From assembly GCF_963678635.1 (NCBI RefSeq), contig NC_087069.1, forward strand, positions 23,858,303 through 23,922,302: a stretch of 64,000 nucleotides of DNA, written 5' to 3'. The notes beneath the pieces were generated by a model. It did not search any database. It saw only the letters and a program-made list of their open reading frames with translations, and was not told the origin of the DNA. Of the stretch, positions 61,081 through 64,000 are shown in pieces. Source of the stretch: Symsagittifera roscoffensis. Taxonomy: Eukaryota; Xenacoelomorpha; Acoela; Convolutidae. The position numbers were made by a program, and so were the translations under genes. How positions within the stretch are numbered: the first letter of the stretch is position 1; every line of letters starts with the position of its first letter.

Positions 61081-63700
61081 GGATTGGTAACAATTGCGCA
61101 GTTACAATCCTTTCTTTCACTGTTTCAAGAATAGGGATGTCTAATTTTCAATAAAGCAGTCTTCCATTTTGTCGAGTACGACGCTTCTTACACGAAGACC
61201 CAGAAATATGAAGGTTCTGTCATTGAACTCGGAATCAGTGTGTTATAGAAAATTTAGCTCTTCTTGCATGTCCATACTTTATTTTTTTGACAGGATACGA
61301 AGGGCTAGAATTGAGGAAAATATCGATCCATCCTGGATGAAGTGGGTTTTTTTCCTCTCACTTTTGCGTCTAACTAGATAATTTGCATAGTTCAGCCGAT
61401 AGCCTTTAAACTTCAACACTTTCCCTGATCTGATCTTATGAATTTTTTTTTGCATCAATCCTGTCAGAGACATTTTAAAACATGTAGGGACTCATCTTGA
61501 CGCCTACCAATCGTTATAAATTAGAACTCTGTTTTCCATCGTTATGTACATCCCAGGCGAAAACTGTGCCTGGTTTTTACGGCGCTCTTTGTTGGTTTTT
61601 GTAATATCATGATCGGAAATCATAATAATGAATGCCTCCGCGCCGAGTGGATGGATACCCACACTTCAGCTGGCAGCTGTAGGAGTGGTCTGGTATTCAA
61701 AAGCTTTCCGGATTCCCTGTTTTAGCTTTTCAACGTTCTTAAGGCCAAAAGGTCTGGCATCGTGAGGGTTGGGGTTGCCGTCCCGTCTTCCTTGAGCAAA
61801 ACAAGACCAAAGATACTTGAAGGTTTAAATGAAGCCGAAGAAATTGGCATATCATTTGTATAAACCAAACCAAAAAAAAAACAATTGGAAAAACCAAAAA
61901 CAGAAAAGAACATTAAACTCACTAGAAATTCATTCTCAGACGAGATATGATCTGAATTTCCTGTTTATTTAATTTCAATCAAATCATTTACAAACCACTT
62001 TGAAGTTGAAAAAACAGACAGTTTGACCCGCCAGAAAAATATTCAAATAATCATATAAAGTGCATATTTAGTGAATTTCTCTGTAAAGTGACTCAAACAA
62101 CCGTATGAATAGAATTCCAATTTCACTTCCAATTTTATTAGTAAATAATTTTTTTTTAATTCAATTAATGAGATCTGAAACACCGGATGGCGAGAAAAAT
62201 CTTCAAATTTTTTGAGTTACCGCGAAAAAAATAAATGATCCTGCAACGATGTGTGATGATTCTCTATAATCTTCTACCTGTTTAGTTACAAGTTTCGAAG
62301 CTTAGAAACAATCGGACCTAGCATTGTTTTATTGATTTCAACAATCCGGAATGGTCCAAATTTTCTTAAAAAAGTTTGATTTGAAATGTTTTCTGCTCAT
62401 TTTTTGTTGCGCTGAATTAGTAAATTGCAGGGCAGGCCTTCCGAGCCCAAATCAAAAAACTTTAAGCTTACGGACGTGAAATGTGAGAAAAGTGGGACAT
62501 ATTAAACTAATAAAAAGAATTTTTCAGTGAAAAAGAAAACTGATCCGATTTGTTTTGGTACCATTAGATCAGAAGTTTGATTAGTTTTCATTTGGGTCAA
62601 TAGAATTCTGGAGAAAAAACAAACATTTCTGGGACATTTGTTTAATTTTTTTTTGAAAACAAGGCTCTTTCGAGGTTAGACCCTTCCCGATCCAAAGACC
62701 TTTTTTTTCGGTAGGCCCTCAGAAAACTTGCAGAAGGTTGGCATATCAGCTGAGGGAACTTCAAGTTATTTGTAACAGGGAAGGTCGGACAACCCTGTTT
62801 GTTTTTGTTTTAACAATGAGAACCAAAAAAGCGCCTTAGGATGGGACCCGAAAACGCCAATCCGGAAGGATCACTTTTTGGCCAATCCGAAATGGTCCCG
62901 AAAACACATTCTTGGAAGGTTCCTGAAAACCTAATTTCGGAACGCTCTTCGTTCATCAATCCGAGAGGGTTCATTTTTGCCAATCCGAAAGGTTCTTCAA
63001 TTTGCCAACCCAGTAAAAATCTTAATTTTGCCAATCCGGAAGAGTTTCAATCACAAAGGGTCTCAATCAGAAATTGTCTCAATCAGGAAGACTCCATATA
63101 TAGCCAAAAAGTAAGGGTATTTATATTGGCAATCCGGAACGGTTTACTTTCTGTCAATCTGGAATGGTTCCAATTAACTCAATCTGGAAGGAACTCGATC
63201 TCGAAGAGAACAATCTCGAAGTGGTACTCTCCATCCGGAAGGGTCCTGGTTTCATCAATCTGCACGGATCCCGAAAATGTCAACTCGACAGGTTTTCTGT
63301 TTTGCCATTTCGTAATAAAAGATACCCTTCATTGTACGTGAACGGAGAGGTGCAGACTGAAGAATTGAAAACGTTTCATTACGAACTACTAGGAAATCAG
63401 AATACAGAACCGAATCACAATTGACAAAAAGCTTTTGACTGCAATTGTAACTTGTACATAAAGAAACAAAAAGAAAAATAACCTGGAAAAAAGTCAAAAT
63501 TAAGTTGGATCTTTGTTACTTCATGTCAAAACAACCTTTGACAGCCTTCGGATAGCAATCCAAAACATTTGTTTTTGTAGTTGTGGTTGCCCTGAGAGTT
63601 TGAAAAGGTCTGGCTTGGGAAATCCGGAGTCAGAGAGATAGCAAAAATATCAATGCTTGCAATAGCTAAATTTGAGCTAAATATTAACTGCCTTTAAATC
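61081..63700. repeat. Diverged 3.2 kb repeat, second copy
   Basis: This is the counterpart of 57936-61080. It includes a GC-richer section near 61600-61800 matching 58430-58640, with AAAGCTTTCCGGATTCCCTGTTTTAGCTTTTC-like wording, and a final minisatellite cluster. No gene is recognised. Confidence 0.7.
62840..63300. repeat. Degenerate about 25-bp minisatellite, cluster 3
   Basis: About 15 units of GCCAATCCGGAAGG-type sequence. The 166-codon + strand frame 62841-63341 is simply this array translated, giving ANPEGS-like and FANPKGS-like repeats. It has no other coding evidence and I do not call it a gene. Confidence 0.8.
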
Positions 63701-64000
63701 TCGTCCGTTCAGTGGTACACTGATAATGAAAATTCATTCATTAAAAACCCGTTCCAACTTCAAAAAAGCCTCAACTTTGTTAATATATTTTTTACTCCTA
63801 TAGCTTAATAGCTACCCTTCTTCTTTGATTACAATTAACTTTATATTTAAGCAAACATCAGTTGGTTGCTACGCGTAAATTTATTTTTTTTACTTTTGAT
63901 TGATTATCTATTTTATAATCGAGCTCGGTTAATCGGTTAGCAAAATAATAATTTTATCGTTTTGCGTGAGTGCTGTTTTTTGTGGCATGCTACATTCGAT
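63701..64000. other. AT-rich end of window, nothing recognised
   Basis: No gene, RNA or transposon end was seen in the last 300 bases. Confidence 0.5.

Noticed and set aside
62841-63341. 166-codon frame as a protein with ANPEGS-like repeats
   Set aside because: It is the 25-bp minisatellite read in one frame. The unit length is not a multiple of three and no other coding signal is present.

Overview
The window looks like repeat-rich, AT-rich nuclear DNA of an invertebrate animal. The reasons are eukaryotic mobile elements (a Maverick/Polinton-type DNA transposon and env-bearing Ty3/gypsy-type retroelements), a candidate spliceosomal intron, a long diverged satellite, and no operons or long intact genes. 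The phylum cannot be fixed from the sequence. Almost everything is mobile-element or repeat DNA in decay. The only plausible intact host gene is a small secreted cysteine-rich protein at 41247-41492.

Layout. (1) 1-7300: a heavily decayed + strand retroelement, entered inside pol: RNase H tail, integrase, env remnants and a tentative third-ORF remnant. (2) 7345-24472 and 34205-38900: one satellite array of roughly 0.44-0.47 kb units. Its units look protein-like (recurring ATGTCAAAACG start and two overlapping open frames) and it contains recent higher-order duplications. (3) 24473-34204: a 9.7 kb Maverick/Polinton-derived element inserted in that array. It has termini starting AGTAGTATGC, a perfect 6-bp target duplication TTTCTA, unusually long inverted repeats (about 3.1 and 2.8 kb), a broken zinc-finger/protein-primed DNA polymerase B gene, and a second partial polB in the left inverted repeat. 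Each inverted repeat also carries an unknown acidic ORF. No integrase, protease, ATPase or capsid gene was recognised. (4) 38901-42780: mostly unrecognised DNA with the small secreted-protein gene. (5) 42981-57921: a 14.9 kb minus-strand LTR retroelement with two about 246-bp LTRs (about 16 differences by eye), decayed protease-RT-RNase H-integrase, a large env region and a Pro/Ser/Thr-rich third ORF. (6) 42790-42980 and 57936-63700: diverged 3.2 kb tandem duplications, interrupted by the LTR element, with degenerate about 25-bp minisatellites built on CCAATCCGGAAGGGT.

How the parts relate. Two copies of one env-retroelement family lie in opposite orientation on either side of the satellite. 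The Maverick relic is younger than the array it splits, because its flanks rejoin exactly across the target duplication. In the Maverick relic, polB would act with its terminal repeats in protein-primed replication, but polB carries stops and frameshifts, so movement would need proteins from elsewhere. In the LTR element pol, env and the third ORF are all broken. The most unusual signals are the inverted repeats that have captured half of polB and an unknown ORF, the E2F-like sites ahead of the polymerase gene, and the protein-like satellite.
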